A stretch of DNA of 64,000 nucleotides. Origin: an uncultured Prevotella sp. Its GTDB lineage: Bacteria > Bacteroidota > Bacteroidia > Bacteroidales > Bacteroidaceae. The translations under genes and the position numbers were made by a program. A model generated the notes under the pieces. The model saw nothing but the letters and a program-made list of their open reading frames with translations, was not told the origin of the DNA and did no database searches. This document shows, piece by piece, positions 26,107 to 33,731 of the stretch (positions are counted from its first letter, which is position 1; each line of letters opens with the position of its first letter). The DNA lies in the NCBI GenBank assembly GCA_900320905.1, contig ONTZ01000002.1:33852-97851 (forward strand), written 5' to 3'.

Positions 26107-29100
26107 CTATCCGATAATCCTATACTTCGCGAACTTCAAGAGTAATTGCTTCATACCAGCATTGCGAAACTCCACGGTAGCCTTGGTGTTCTCACCTGTT
26201 CCCTCAATCTTGATCACCTTACCGACGCCAAAGCGCTGATGCTCGATGGTGCAACCCTCATGGAGATTACCACCTGATGGTATGCTGGGAGGACGTGATG
26301 TTGCCAGAGGCCTGCCCGTCTGCTGTTGATACAACCGCTTGAAGCCTTCACCAAACGGATCCACAGGCTTTTCAGGCTGTCTTGGTGCTACGGCTCTTGG
26401 TTTGGGATCGTCCTTGAACTGAGAAGCAACGGGTCTCGGATTCTGCATCCATTCGGGTCCTTCACTTTCAAATCGGCGACGACTGCCACCATAACCGCCA
26501 TAACCTCCGAAAGATGAGTCACCATAAGAAGACCTTCCCCCACCCGATTTCGAATGTACTTCCAACAACTCCGGGTCGATGTCTTTGATGAATCTCGACG
26601 GCGTGTCATACTCCATCCGTCCATACCTGAAGCGATTCTGGGCACAAGTCAGGATACAATGCTTCTCGGCTCTGGTGATAGCCACATAGAGCAAACGACG
26701 CTCTTCTTCGAGTTCTCGCATCGAGTTGGTACACATCGGAGAGGGAAAGATATTCTCTTCGAGCCCCACCACAAACACCGTCGGGAACTCCAGCCCCTTT
26801 GCAGAGTGAATCGTCATCAGCACCACCTTGTCGTTGGAGTCGCCATCATCGCTGTCTAGGTCAGTGAGCAGTGCCACTTCTTGTAGGAAATCAGGCAGAT
26901 ATATCTCTTCTCCCCTATCCTCTTCACGACGGCTCTCCACGAAGTCCTGCATACCAGACAGGAACTCCTCGAGGTTCTCCTGACGGGAGATGTCCTCTGG
27001 GTCACGTCCGCTGTAGATGTCTTTGCTAATGCCAGAGTTCATGATGATATCGTGTCCGAGGGTATAGGCATCCTCGCTGCTCAAGCGCCCTATCCAACTC
27101 TCTATCAGTTCACGGAAGGCCAGAATCTTCGTCATCGTACCCTTGCTGACATCCATTGGGAAGAGCATGGGTTCCTTGATAACCTGCCACAGACTCACGC
27201 CGTAAGCCTGCGCCGTCTGGATAATCTTTCCCACCGTTGTGTCGCCGATACCTCGGGCGGGATAGTTGATGATGCGCTTAAAGGCCTCTTCATCGTCAGG
27301 GTTCGCAATCAGTCGGAAATAGGCAATCACGTCTTTTATTTCCTTACGCTGATAGAAACTCAGTCCGCCATAGATGCGATACGGGATGTTTTCTTTTCGC
27401 ATCTGTTCCTCAAAACTGCGACTCTGTGCATTCGTGCGATAGAGAATGGCAAAGTCACTCCAGTCACAGTGATCCTCCCGACGTATTCTCTTGATGTCCT
27501 GGCAGACGATCATCGCCTCCTCCTTGTCCGAATAGGCAGGCTTCAGTTGTAACTTCTCACCATGCTCGTTCTTGGAAAATACATTCTTCGGAATCTGCCG
27601 TTCGTTGCGCCTGATCAGCGAGTTCGCCGCCTGCACAATCAACTGCGTACTCCGATAGTTCTGCTCCAGTTTGAAGAGTTTAACGCCTTCATATTCATTT
27701 TGGAAATTCAGAATATTATCAATATTTGCACCTCTAAAAGAATATATACTTTGCGCATCGTCACCCACAACACATACCCTTTGTATATCCTTTGTTAATA
27801 AAGTTACAATAGCCTGTTGGACAGAATTTGTATCTTGATACTCATCAACAAGAACATATTGGAACCTACTGGCATATTTCTTTCTTATACTATCGTAGTT
27901 CTTAAACAACAAATATGTATTAACAAGCAAATCATCAAAATCCATTGCATTCGCCTGTCTACATCTTTGTGCGTACCTTATATATATATTAGATATTGCC
28001 GGCCGCTTCTGATTATTGTCATCTGCGGCCCAAGCACTAACAGCATATTGATTGGGCAAAAGAATATGATTTTTAGCCATAGAAATTCTATCCGCAATAG
28101 ATGACGCCTTATAAATCTTATCATCTAACCCCATCTCTCTGATTATCGTTTTCACAAGAGAACGAGCATCAGACTGATCGTAAATTGTGAAATTAGAGAC
28201 ATATCCAATTCTATTAGACTCAGAACGAAGAATATGAGAAAAGACAGAGTGGAATGTACCCATATTCAGATACTTTGCCTGCTCCATCCCAACTAACGTC
28301 CCAATTCTCTCCTTCATCTCTCGTGCAGCCTTATTGGTAAAAGTCAATGCAAGGATATTCCAAGGTTTCAAACCTAATTGTAATAAAGCAGCAATCTTAT
28401 AAGTCAATACCCTTGTCTTACCAGAACCAGCACCAGCAATCACCAATGATGGCCCATCACAATACTTCACAGCCTCTTGCTGATTCTCATTCAATTGCGA
28501 TAAGAGATCTTCACTTATATTTCCTGACAATTCTTTCTTTTTAATTGCCCATGATTCATTGTCGAGTTCAGAAATATAGATTTCGTCTTTATAATCAATT
28601 TTTTCTTCTACTGGTATTGTACCAATATTTCTCATATTAGAATGTTCTACTTCACCAACTCGTGGAAAATCTAGTATACCCATAGAAGATTGAAAAGAAT
28701 AATCTGTATGGATTAATTTCCGTTTGTCTTCATTTTCGTTGTATTGTATTTGATTTGGATATATCCATTCACGATTATTAATCGAATTAAATAAAAAATG
28801 CTTTAACTCAGTAGCATCTTTATCCTGATTCGGGCTAATATCATTAACATTAATCTCTAAACAATTTATTTGGGCTTCAATATATTTTGCTTTCTGACTT
28901 TCAGACTTAGGATTAGAATAATAAATCTCAATGGCCCACTTATTTCCCTCTTTATCTATTCCTACCACATCAGGTCGCAATCCGAGTTTTTCGAGAGTAT
29001 CTTCTGGTTCCACACTTTCAAACTCCAATAATCCCTGAGGAATAACATATCCAAACGAGGGAAGCATCACTTTCTTCTCTTCACAAATAACTTGCTTTGC

Positions 29101-29313
29101 AAGTAAGTGAATTGAAGACTCTCCCATCCCATGACAATCACCATCTTCTGGGCGATGGGCAAAAGAATGTTCGTTAACCTTTCCTTGTCTTGCATTTAAT
29201 GGTTTCTTACATTTATCACAGATACATCCACAATCAAAACCTCTTGATACATTATCTATATGCACCATCCGATGCATTTCCTTATGCCAAGCCCAAGTAA
29301 CTATTTCACTCAT
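26107..29313 (-). CDS. CoiA-like nuclease domain fused to UvrD/PcrA helicase
   Basis: This is a 1068-residue fusion. Residues about 1-200 resemble CoiA-like proteins. They have a Cys/His cluster (C28, C30, C32, C35, H49, H53, C60), an ESSIHLLAK helix, then RPDVVGID (D115) and WAIEIYYS (E129), a plausible PD-(D/E)xK nuclease core. From about residue 268 a complete superfamily 1A helicase follows: Walker A AGAGSGKT (K299), DEYQDT (490-495), GDDAQSIYSFRGA, LEQNYRST and a C-terminal VALTRAE-type motif VAITRAEKH. A Gly/Ser-rich linker and the PcrA-type tail HQRFGVGKVIKIEG complete it. PcrA normally has no such head. The promoter (29330-29337) lies directly before the fused start. The first 540 codons are clearly AT-rich, the rest GC-rich. 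The helicase call is firm; the nuclease call is by motif. Confidence 0.85.
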   Translation of the reverse strand: MSEIVTWAWHKEMHRMVHIDNVSRGFDCGCICDKCKKPLNARQGKVNEHSFAHRPEDGDCHGMGESSIHLLAKQVICEEKKVMLPSFGYVIPQGLLEFESVEPEDTLEKLGLRPDVVGIDKEGNKWAIEIYYSNPKSESQKAKYIEAQINCLEINVNDISPNQDKDATELKHFLFNSINNREWIYPNQIQYNENEDKRKLIHTDYSFQSSMGILDFPRVGEVEHSNMRNIGTIPVEEKIDYKDEIYISELDNESWAIKKKELSGNISEDLLSQLNENQQEAVKYCDGPSLVIAGAGSGKTRVLTYKIAALLQLGLKPWNILALTFTNKAAREMKERIGTLVGMEQAKYLNMGTFHSVFSHILRSESNRIGYVSNFTIYDQSDARSLVKTIIREMGLDDKIYKASSIADRISMAKNHILLPNQYAVSAWAADDNNQKRPAISNIYIRYAQRCRQANAMDFDDLLVNTYLLFKNYDSIRKKYASRFQYVLVDEYQDTNSVQQAIVTLLTKDIQRVCVVGDDAQSIYSFRGANIDNILNFQNEYEGVKLFKLEQNYRSTQLIVQAANSLIRRNERQIPKNVFSKNEHGEKLQLKPAYSDKEEAMIVCQDIKRIRREDHCDWSDFAILYRTNAQSRSFEEQMRKENIPYRIYGGLSFYQRKEIKDVIAYFRLIANPDDEEAFKRIINYPARGIGDTTVGKIIQTAQAYGVSLWQVIKEPMLFPMDVSKGTMTKILAFRELIESWIGRLSSEDAYTLGHDIIMNSGISKDIYSGRDPEDISRQENLEEFLSGMQDFVESRREEDRGEEIYLPDFLQEVALLTDLDSDDGDSNDKVVLMTIHSAKGLEFPTVFVVGLEENIFPSPMCTNSMRELEEERRLLYVAITRAEKHCILTCAQNRFRYGRMEYDTPSRFIKDIDPELLEVHSKSGGGRSSYGDSSFGGYGGYGGSRRRFESEGPEWMQNPRPVASQFKDDPKPRAVAPRQPEKPVDPFGEGFKRLYQQQTGRPLATSRPPSIPSGGNLHEGCTIEHQRFGVGKVIKIEGTGENTKATVEFRNAGMKQLLLKFAKYRIIG

Positions 29314-29329
29314 GTTTTTATTCTTTGTG

Positions 29330-29337
29330 CAAAGATA
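29330..29337 (-). promoter_or_regulatory. -7 box of the CoiA-UvrD fusion gene
   Basis: TATCTTTG on the minus strand ends 16 bp before the ATG at 29313, giving a very short leader. Its position supports the long fused start over an internal helicase-only start. Confidence 0.72.
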
Positions 29338-29421
29338 TAAATAATTGTTTTACCATACAAAAGATTTGAGATAATTTACGATAACAAATAGTTTTTTCCA
29401 TTATATGCGAGGAAATGTATG

Positions 29422-29871
29422 TCAGTGGACTGTAAATCTACACTTGGGATAATTTGAGCAGCCATAAAAACTACCATACCTACCCGTTCGTTCAACAAGA
29501 GTGCCACCACACTTGGGGCAGATCCCTGACGCTATTTTATTATCTATCTCTGCTCTATAAGCATAAACGTTGTTGACATGTGTCTTGTTGTCAACGAATT
29601 CACTTACGTCATTCCGGAGAAGAATGTCTACAACCCTTTTCACATCACTATCAGAAAGATAAATTGTCCTGTAAGCCTGAATTGTATCGATTAGATTGAA
29701 ATCGTAAACAACATCGTAATTCGAATCAACATCCTTCAAAACTGCACTACCTGTAAACACAACAATTGGAACGATTTTCAAACCTTTATAGGTTGGGGAG
29801 TCATACCACCAACCAAGAATTGAAAGGCAAACGATAACTATTACTGCGATTATGAATAAGACTGTTCCCAT
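29422..29871 (-). CDS. Membrane-anchored zinc-ribbon protein
   Basis: This is a 149-residue protein with one N-terminal membrane helix (about 3-21), a middle region of unknown fold and a C-terminal topoisomerase-type C4 zinc ribbon: CPKCGGTLVERTGRYGSFYGCSNYPKC. Here the ribbon is CPKCGG, then about 15 residues to YGCSNYPKC. This finger binds single-stranded DNA in topoisomerase I and often occurs beside nuclease domains. The gene is AT-rich like the 5' half of the neighbouring helicase gene and the HicAB locus. Its role is unknown; a link to the adjacent helicase-nuclease is speculative. Confidence 0.72.
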   Translation of the reverse strand: MGTVLFIIAVIVIVCLSILGWWYDSPTYKGLKIVPIVVFTGSAVLKDVDSNYDVVYDFNLIDTIQAYRTIYLSDSDVKRVVDILLRNDVSEFVDNKTHVNNVYAYRAEIDNKIASGICPKCGGTLVERTGRYGSFYGCSNYPKCRFTVH

Positions 29872-29936
29872 TATTCAGTAAAAGGCAATATGCTTATCAT
29901 TGGTTATATGAATCATGTAACAAAGGGACTCTATTG

Positions 29937-30122
29937 TTATGCGGTACCCTCTTCCTCGCAACATGCAAGATAGTCATCAACAGCCTCATGGAAAGCATCC
30001 GTTAATTCCTTGACGCTGTCTGCTTCGTAGTTCACCAATCCATTGATGCCTTCTATTTTTCCAAAGAACACCTGATCCTTCTCACTATAAGCCACCGAGC
30101 CATTATAACCTCTGTATGTCAT
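29937..30122 (-). CDS. Truncated HicB-like protein (second copy)
   Basis: This 61-residue protein matches only the N-terminal half of the upstream HicB: MTYRGYNGSVAYSEKDQVFF and EAVDDYLACCEEEG align with GYTGSVEYSEEDKCLF and GAVDDYLALCEEKG. The C-terminal ribbon-helix-helix DNA-binding part is missing, so it could neutralise toxin but not bind the operator. It keeps its own strong Shine-Dalgarno, TAAGGAGGAC, the same as the full hicB. That points to a duplication that included the leader, followed by truncation. It is probably still translated. Confidence 0.75.
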   Translation of the reverse strand: MTYRGYNGSVAYSEKDQVFFGKIEGINGLVNYEADSVKELTDAFHEAVDDYLACCEEEGTA

Positions 30123-30160
30123 TATATTCAGATAATGTCCTCCTTAATTATACATTTGTA

Positions 30161-30502
30161 CTACAACGCTATACCCAATGCACGTGCTACGGCGTTTTTG
30201 ATAAAAGCATTGATGGTTATGCCTGCCTTTTGGGCTGCCATAGCCGCACTACTATGAATCTCTGGTGTCAATCGCACATTAAGCACACCTGAATATGGCT
30301 TACGGGGTTCTATGCCCTTTTCTTCGCATAATGCCAAGTAATCATCCACAGCACCCTCAAAGTCTTCTGTCAATTCCTCAACAGTAGAACCTTCATAAGT
30401 AATACTATCCTTAGCCATGCCCTGCACTTTTCCAAACAGGCATTTGTCTTCTTCGCTATACTCCACGCTACCTGTATAGCCTTTGTACTTCAAATATCCC
30501 AT
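30161..30502 (-). CDS. hicB: HicB-family antitoxin
   Basis: This 113-residue antitoxin has an N-terminal partial RNase-H-like fold that blocks HicA (residues about 5-65, including GSVEYSEEDKCLFGKVQG) and a C-terminal ribbon-helix-helix domain (LNVRLTPEIHSSAAMAAQ, then ITINAFIKNAVARAL) that binds DNA and represses its own operon. It starts 13 nt after hicA, and a strong Shine-Dalgarno (TAAGGAGGAC) stands before it, unusual in Bacteroidetes and likely to ensure excess antitoxin. It is on the AT-rich segment. Confidence 0.9.
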   Translation of the reverse strand: MGYLKYKGYTGSVEYSEEDKCLFGKVQGMAKDSITYEGSTVEELTEDFEGAVDDYLALCEEKGIEPRKPYSGVLNVRLTPEIHSSAAMAAQKAGITINAFIKNAVARALGIAL

Positions 30503-30515
30503 ATCTCCGTCCTCC

Positions 30516-30782
30516 TTATTTTATATAATTGTTCGTTAATAGAAAATTCAATATGTCACGCATCAGATAACCCTTTATAATATTACATGGATGGGGCTTG
30601 TGCATGATGTATGAGTTCTTATCCTTGGCATTGTAGAACTTGACGCGTGAACCTGATGTTGATCCTTTGTTTTCAAGTTCGAAGCCATAGCCTTGAAAGA
30701 GAGTCACAACCTCATCGAAAGTAAAATCTCGAGGCTGAGTCTTGAATCGTTTTATAAGTTTATCTTTCTTATTCACCGCCAC
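30516..30782 (-). CDS. hicA: HicA-family mRNA interferase toxin
   Basis: This 88-residue toxin has the double-stranded-RNA-binding-like fold that cleaves mRNA. The glycine-rich strand GSTSGSRVKF and the catalytic-His segment IMHKPHP match the family. The start is uncertain: two GTG codons (30782 and 30776) precede the conserved DKLIKRFKTQPRDFTFDE stretch and there is no ATG. If the strongest -7 box (TACCTTTG, 30782-30789) is used, the message would be nearly leaderless. A weaker box at 30810-30817 would give a short leader. The gene precedes hicB in the usual toxin-first order. Confidence 0.87.
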   Translation of the reverse strand: MAVNKKDKLIKRFKTQPRDFTFDEVVTLFQGYGFELENKGSTSGSRVKFYNAKDKNSYIMHKPHPCNIIKGYLMRDILNFLLTNNYIK

Positions 30783-30786
30783 AAAG

Positions 30787-30804
30787 GTAACTATTTCTAG
30801 TTAC
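30787..30804 (-). promoter_or_regulatory. Probable HicB operator overlapping the hicAB promoter
   Basis: A perfect 7-bp inverted repeat, GTAACTA (30787-30793) and TAGTTAC (30798-30804), with a 4-bp spacer. It overlaps the minus-strand -7 box TACCTTTG at 30782-30789 and ends just downstream of a second, weaker box AATATTTG (30810-30817). A ribbon-helix-helix antitoxin bound here would block transcription, which fits HicB autoregulation. Confidence 0.68.
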
Positions 30805-30902
30805 ATTTGCAAATATTTAGCCAATTAATTTATGTTTTTTGTTTAAAAACAGCCGAAAACACAATGCTTTGAGGTAAAAAGTAGTCGGAAGGTCATCATA
30901 AA

Positions 30903-30946
30903 ATAGGGGAAACCCTACCATCGTTTAGGGTTTTCCCCTATGTTTG
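30903..30946 (+). promoter_or_regulatory. Large inverted repeat overlapping a -7 box
   Basis: Left arm 30903-30917 (ATAGGGGAAACCCTA) pairs with right arm 30926-30941 (TAGGGTTTTCCCCTAT) with one bulged base and an 8-nt loop. The right arm runs into a perfect -7 box, TATGTTTG at 30939-30946, about 50 bp before the DUF4251 ATG. It could be an operator, or the terminator of something upstream reused as a promoter edge. The 215-bp spacer 30783-30997 holds this and the hicAB control region and no gene. Confidence 0.65.
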
Positions 30947-30997
30947 CAGTGAAGAATTAACTAAATTCGTAGCGTGAATCACTAAAAACGATATGTT

Positions 30998-31510
30998 ATG
31001 AAAAAGTATCTGATATCAATGGCGTGTGCACTCTTGGCAGCGATGGTGCTTAATGGGTGTGCAACATCAAAGGAGAAGGCTGCGAGTGAGGCTGAACAGG
31101 CAGCGAAAGTTAAGGCTGCACTGGCTGAAAGGCATTACAAGATAGTAGTGAACTCGATGACAGACCCGAGCCGAACCGACGAACAAAGAAGTCCGCAATT
31201 ACTGTCTACCTATTCGTTAGAGGTGAGAAATGACTCACTGATCTCATTTCTGCCACAGTACGGATATAATCAGATTCTGAGTGAAGCAGGTGTAGGTTGG
31301 AGGGGGCTGAGACTCTATGAACCGATCAGTAGTTACCAAGAGGAACTGACGAAGAAAGGCAAACGGCATATAGAAATAAGCGTGGAAAAAGATAATGACA
31401 CCCATGTATTTGTGATTGAGGTGTCCGCCAATGGTAATTCAAACATTAGTGTGCGCTCCCGTCGGCGGGAACGAATCAGTTTTGCCGGTCAGATGGATTT
31501 CAGTATTTGA
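30998..31510 (+). CDS. DUF4251-like lipoprotein
   Basis: This 170-residue protein has a lipoprotein signal (ACALLAAMVLNGC) followed by an Ala/Glu/Lys-rich helix (residues about 25-45) and a beta-rich domain. Motifs such as ALAERHYKIVVNSM, SLEVRNDSLISFLPQYGY and a late strand FVIEVSANGNSNISVRS match my memory of the Bacteroidetes DUF4251 family, small periplasmic proteins of unknown role. The gene has a promoter overlapping a large inverted repeat. It precedes the ECF sigma operon by 110 bp and could be one of its targets (inference). Confidence 0.78.
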   Translation: MKKYLISMACALLAAMVLNGCATSKEKAASEAEQAAKVKAALAERHYKIVVNSMTDPSRTDEQRSPQLLSTYSLEVRNDSLISFLPQYGYNQILSEAGVGWRGLRLYEPISSYQEELTKKGKRHIEISVEKDNDTHVFVIEVSANGNSNISVRSRRRERISFAGQMDFSI

Positions 31511-31620
31511 CATCAAGTTGCTGACCTAGCACATCCCAATCAGAGTTTCTGGGGCAACATATTTATTTCATAATTGATGTTAACGGATGTCACGTTTGTG
31601 GGATCCGTTGCGTCTTATAG

Positions 31621-32115
31621 ATGAATATGGAACAAAAGGAGTTCGAGACACTGATACGGCAAATACGCCCGAAACTGCACACTGAGGCACTAAGGTTGCT
31701 GACAGACAGCGACGAGGCGGAAGATGTCACCCAAGAGGCAGTGCTGAAACTGTGGACCATACGGGAGCAGTTGGATGCCTACCGCAGCGTGGAGGCATTG
31801 GCTGTGGTGATGGTGCGCCGTCTCGCCTTCAGCAGGAAAAGAGTTGCCACAACCATTCCATTGGCAGACTGGCAGCAGACGGACACCGACAGCATCGACT
31901 CGCCAGAGGACTTGCTGATCAGTCAGGAGGAAGAGACGAAAGTCATACGAATGATATCCACCCTACCCGATGCACAACAGACCGTACTCCGAATGAAACA
32001 TATCGACGGACTGGAAACCTCTGAGATAGCCCGTATCACTGGCAGTAGCGAGGAAGCCATCCGTCAGAACCTGTCAAGAGCAAGAAAGAGAATCCTAAAA
32101 ATGTTCATGCAATGA
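31621..32115 (+). CDS. ECF-type RNA polymerase sigma factor
   Basis: This 164-residue extracytoplasmic-function sigma factor has region 2 around TEALRLLTDSDEAEDVTQEAVLKLW, which includes the -10-binding helix, and region 4 around LPDAQQTVLRMKHIDGLETSEIA ending in EAIRQNLSRARKRI, the -35-binding helix-turn-helix. Both are complete. There is no extra C-terminal domain. The stop overlaps the next gene by 4 nt, coupling it to its likely anti-sigma factor. A second in-frame ATG lies 6 nt downstream of the first. Confidence 0.92.
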   Translation: MNMEQKEFETLIRQIRPKLHTEALRLLTDSDEAEDVTQEAVLKLWTIREQLDAYRSVEALAVVMVRRLAFSRKRVATTIPLADWQQTDTDSIDSPEDLLISQEEETKVIRMISTLPDAQQTVLRMKHIDGLETSEIARITGSSEEAIRQNLSRARKRILKMFMQ

Positions 32116-32546
32116 TGAAAGAAAAAGAGATACAACAACTGATTGAGCGGTTCCTGGGAGGGGCAACCACCAATGCCGAGGAGCAAATGCTGTACGACTA
32201 TTTCAACAGCAAAGATGTCGCAGACAGCCTCAGACCCTATCGGGAAATGTTCCGATGGTATGCGGCAGGAATGCCAAAACAGAAGGCAAAACCATCTAAG
32301 AGACCATACGCCAAATGGCTCGCCATAGCAGCCTCGATGCTGTTGCTTGTAGGCATCGGCTTCGGCTATCGCTATTATCAAGAGCAGCAGGAACTGTATG
32401 CCATCTATGAAGGCAGTTACATCATCCGCGATGGCATAAAGAATACTGACATCAGACAAATCCTGCCTGAACTCCAAGCGACTGAACAGGAAGTGGCAAA
32501 TGCATTGAAACAACAGAATAATAATCAAGAAATCCCAACGATATGA
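32112..32546 (+). CDS. Probable membrane-bound anti-sigma factor
   Basis: This 144-residue protein has an N-terminal acidic helical part (KEIQQLIERFLGGATTNAEE), a single membrane helix at about residues 69-87 (WLAIAASMLLLVGIGFGY) and a periplasmic tail of about 55 residues rich in Gln/Asn. Size, topology and a 4-nt overlap with an ECF sigma gene fit a Bacteroidetes anti-sigma factor. No zinc-binding HxxxCxxC motif is present, so it is not of the ZAS class. The overlap with the next gene is also 4 nt. Confidence 0.78.
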   Translation: MMKEKEIQQLIERFLGGATTNAEEQMLYDYFNSKDVADSLRPYREMFRWYAAGMPKQKAKPSKRPYAKWLAIAASMLLLVGIGFGYRYYQEQQELYAIYEGSYIIRDGIKNTDIRQILPELQATEQEVANALKQQNNNQEIPTI

Positions 32547-33223
32547 AAGCAAAGAATTTAATCCTAACGATGGTGGCTGCACTTATCACTTGCAGTCCCG
32601 TGATGGCTCAGAGCCGCATTGATAAGATTGTGGACGAGATTGAACAAAAGGGTGTTGATGTCAGCAAGGTCGTGAAGCGAGACCCCAAGACAAAGAAGCC
32701 CTACTCTATCACAAAAAGCCTTACATTCTACAGCAAGGACGGCAACTACGCCAACCGGCTGAAAGAGGCATTCAGGAAGGATGCTGAAGATGCAGAGCAA
32801 GAATCGGTGAGTAACAAAGGCAACAACTATCGGCTCATCTTCGTTGACGGCAAGAAAAAGAGCATCTACTCTCTTAACATCCAAGAGCGGCAGGACAAGA
32901 ATCCACGTGTCTCATTGAAAATCGTTATGAGAGACGGTGATGTCAAGGAAAATGACGATTACGACATCATAAACTCCTTCTTTGGAACCGGAGCCATTGA
33001 ACTCAACGGCATTGACGGACTACTGGACGGTCTCGGAAACTGGGATAAATATGGGCGTGGAATGTCAGATGAAGAAATCGAAGAAATAATCCTAAATGGG
33101 ATACAAACAGGTATATCGCAGGCTAAAATAGTAACAGAATTATTGCAGAAAGGAGCAAAAATAGACCAAATACGTAAGATAAGAAAAAAGGTCGAGGAAA
33201 AAGCAAAGCAGCAAAAAGGATAA
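32543..33223 (+). CDS. Exported protein of the ECF operon, function unknown
   Basis: This 226-residue protein has an N-terminal signal peptide (MVAALITCSPVMAQS). The mature part starts with RIDKIVDEIEQKGVDVSKVV, alternates short helices and strands (YRLIFVDGKKKSIYSLNI), and ends in a charged helix. The repeat-like helix GISQAKIVTELLQKGAKIDQIRKI sits near the end. It resembles small secreted proteins found with ECF/anti-sigma pairs in Bacteroides (possibly DUF5024-type, uncertain). It overlaps the anti-sigma gene by 4 nt and likely acts in or reports from the periplasm. A tandem-repeat array begins 46 bp after the stop. Confidence 0.68.
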   Translation: MKAKNLILTMVAALITCSPVMAQSRIDKIVDEIEQKGVDVSKVVKRDPKTKKPYSITKSLTFYSKDGNYANRLKEAFRKDAEDAEQESVSNKGNNYRLIFVDGKKKSIYSLNIQERQDKNPRVSLKIVMRDGDVKENDDYDIINSFFGTGAIELNGIDGLLDGLGNWDKYGRGMSDEEIEEIILNGIQTGISQAKIVTELLQKGAKIDQIRKIRKKVEEKAKQQKG

Positions 33224-33269
33224 ATCTCTCTCTTTAAAAACCAGCAGATCCGTGATTCCTGCCCATACA

Positions 33270-33609
33270 GAACTCGGGAAATCTTCACCCGAATCTAGGG
33301 CAAGGAATCCGGACCTCAGAAAAACACCAACCGAATCCAGGGCGAGGAATCCCGACCTCAGGAAACCTTCACCCAAATCTGAGGCAATTAATCCTGACCC
33401 CAGGGAAACATCACCCAAATCTGAGGCAATTAATCCTGACCCCAGGGAAACATCACCCAAATCTTAGGCAAGCAATCCCGACCTCAGGAAACCTTCACCA
33501 AAATCTTGGGCAAGCAATCCCGACCTCAGGAAACCTTCACCCAAATCTAGGGCAATGAATCCTGATCTCAGGAAATCATAACCCGAATTTGGGGCAAAAC
33601 ATTGTAGCG
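33270..33609. repeat. 42-bp tandem array (array 1), about 8 units
   Basis: Unit starts at 33291, 33333, 33375, 33417, 33459, 33501, 33543 and 33585 (last partial), an exact 42-bp period throughout, preceded by half a unit at 33270. Units 3 and 4 are identical and others differ by substitutions only. Each unit is two related 21-bp halves, one near AAATCTGAGGCAATTAATC and one near GACCTCAGGAAACCTTCACC. The period is a multiple of three, and an open frame of 14-residue repeats crosses the first part, but it stops in unit 5, has no ribosome-binding site and is probably not a gene. No spacers are present, so it is not CRISPR. Confidence 0.93.
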
Positions 33610-33683
33610 TCAACTTTAAAACCTGCAAGCCTTGTGGAAATAGAAAAAACTATGAAATATACATTTATTCAGAAAAAAAGTTG

Positions 33684-33691
33684 TATCTTTG
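33684..33691 (+). promoter_or_regulatory. -7 box upstream of the ADP-ribosylglycohydrolase region
   Basis: TATCTTTG, 41 bp before the short frame at 33732 and 124 bp before the ADP-ribosylglycohydrolase ATG. The spacer 33610-33814 otherwise holds only the short remnant frame. Confidence 0.7.
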
Positions 33692-33731
33692 CAATCAAAA
33701 GAATGTGATACAGTCCAACGACGAATAACTT

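Noticed and set aside
26107-30810. A prophage or integrative element
   Set aside because: The segment is AT-rich, but no integrase, phage structural gene, relaxase or attachment-site repeats were found.
33252-33467. A 71-codon gene encoding 14-residue repeats across array 1
   Set aside because: It has no promoter or ribosome-binding site, stops at TAG inside unit 5, and the later units are not open in that frame. The repeat is better explained as DNA.
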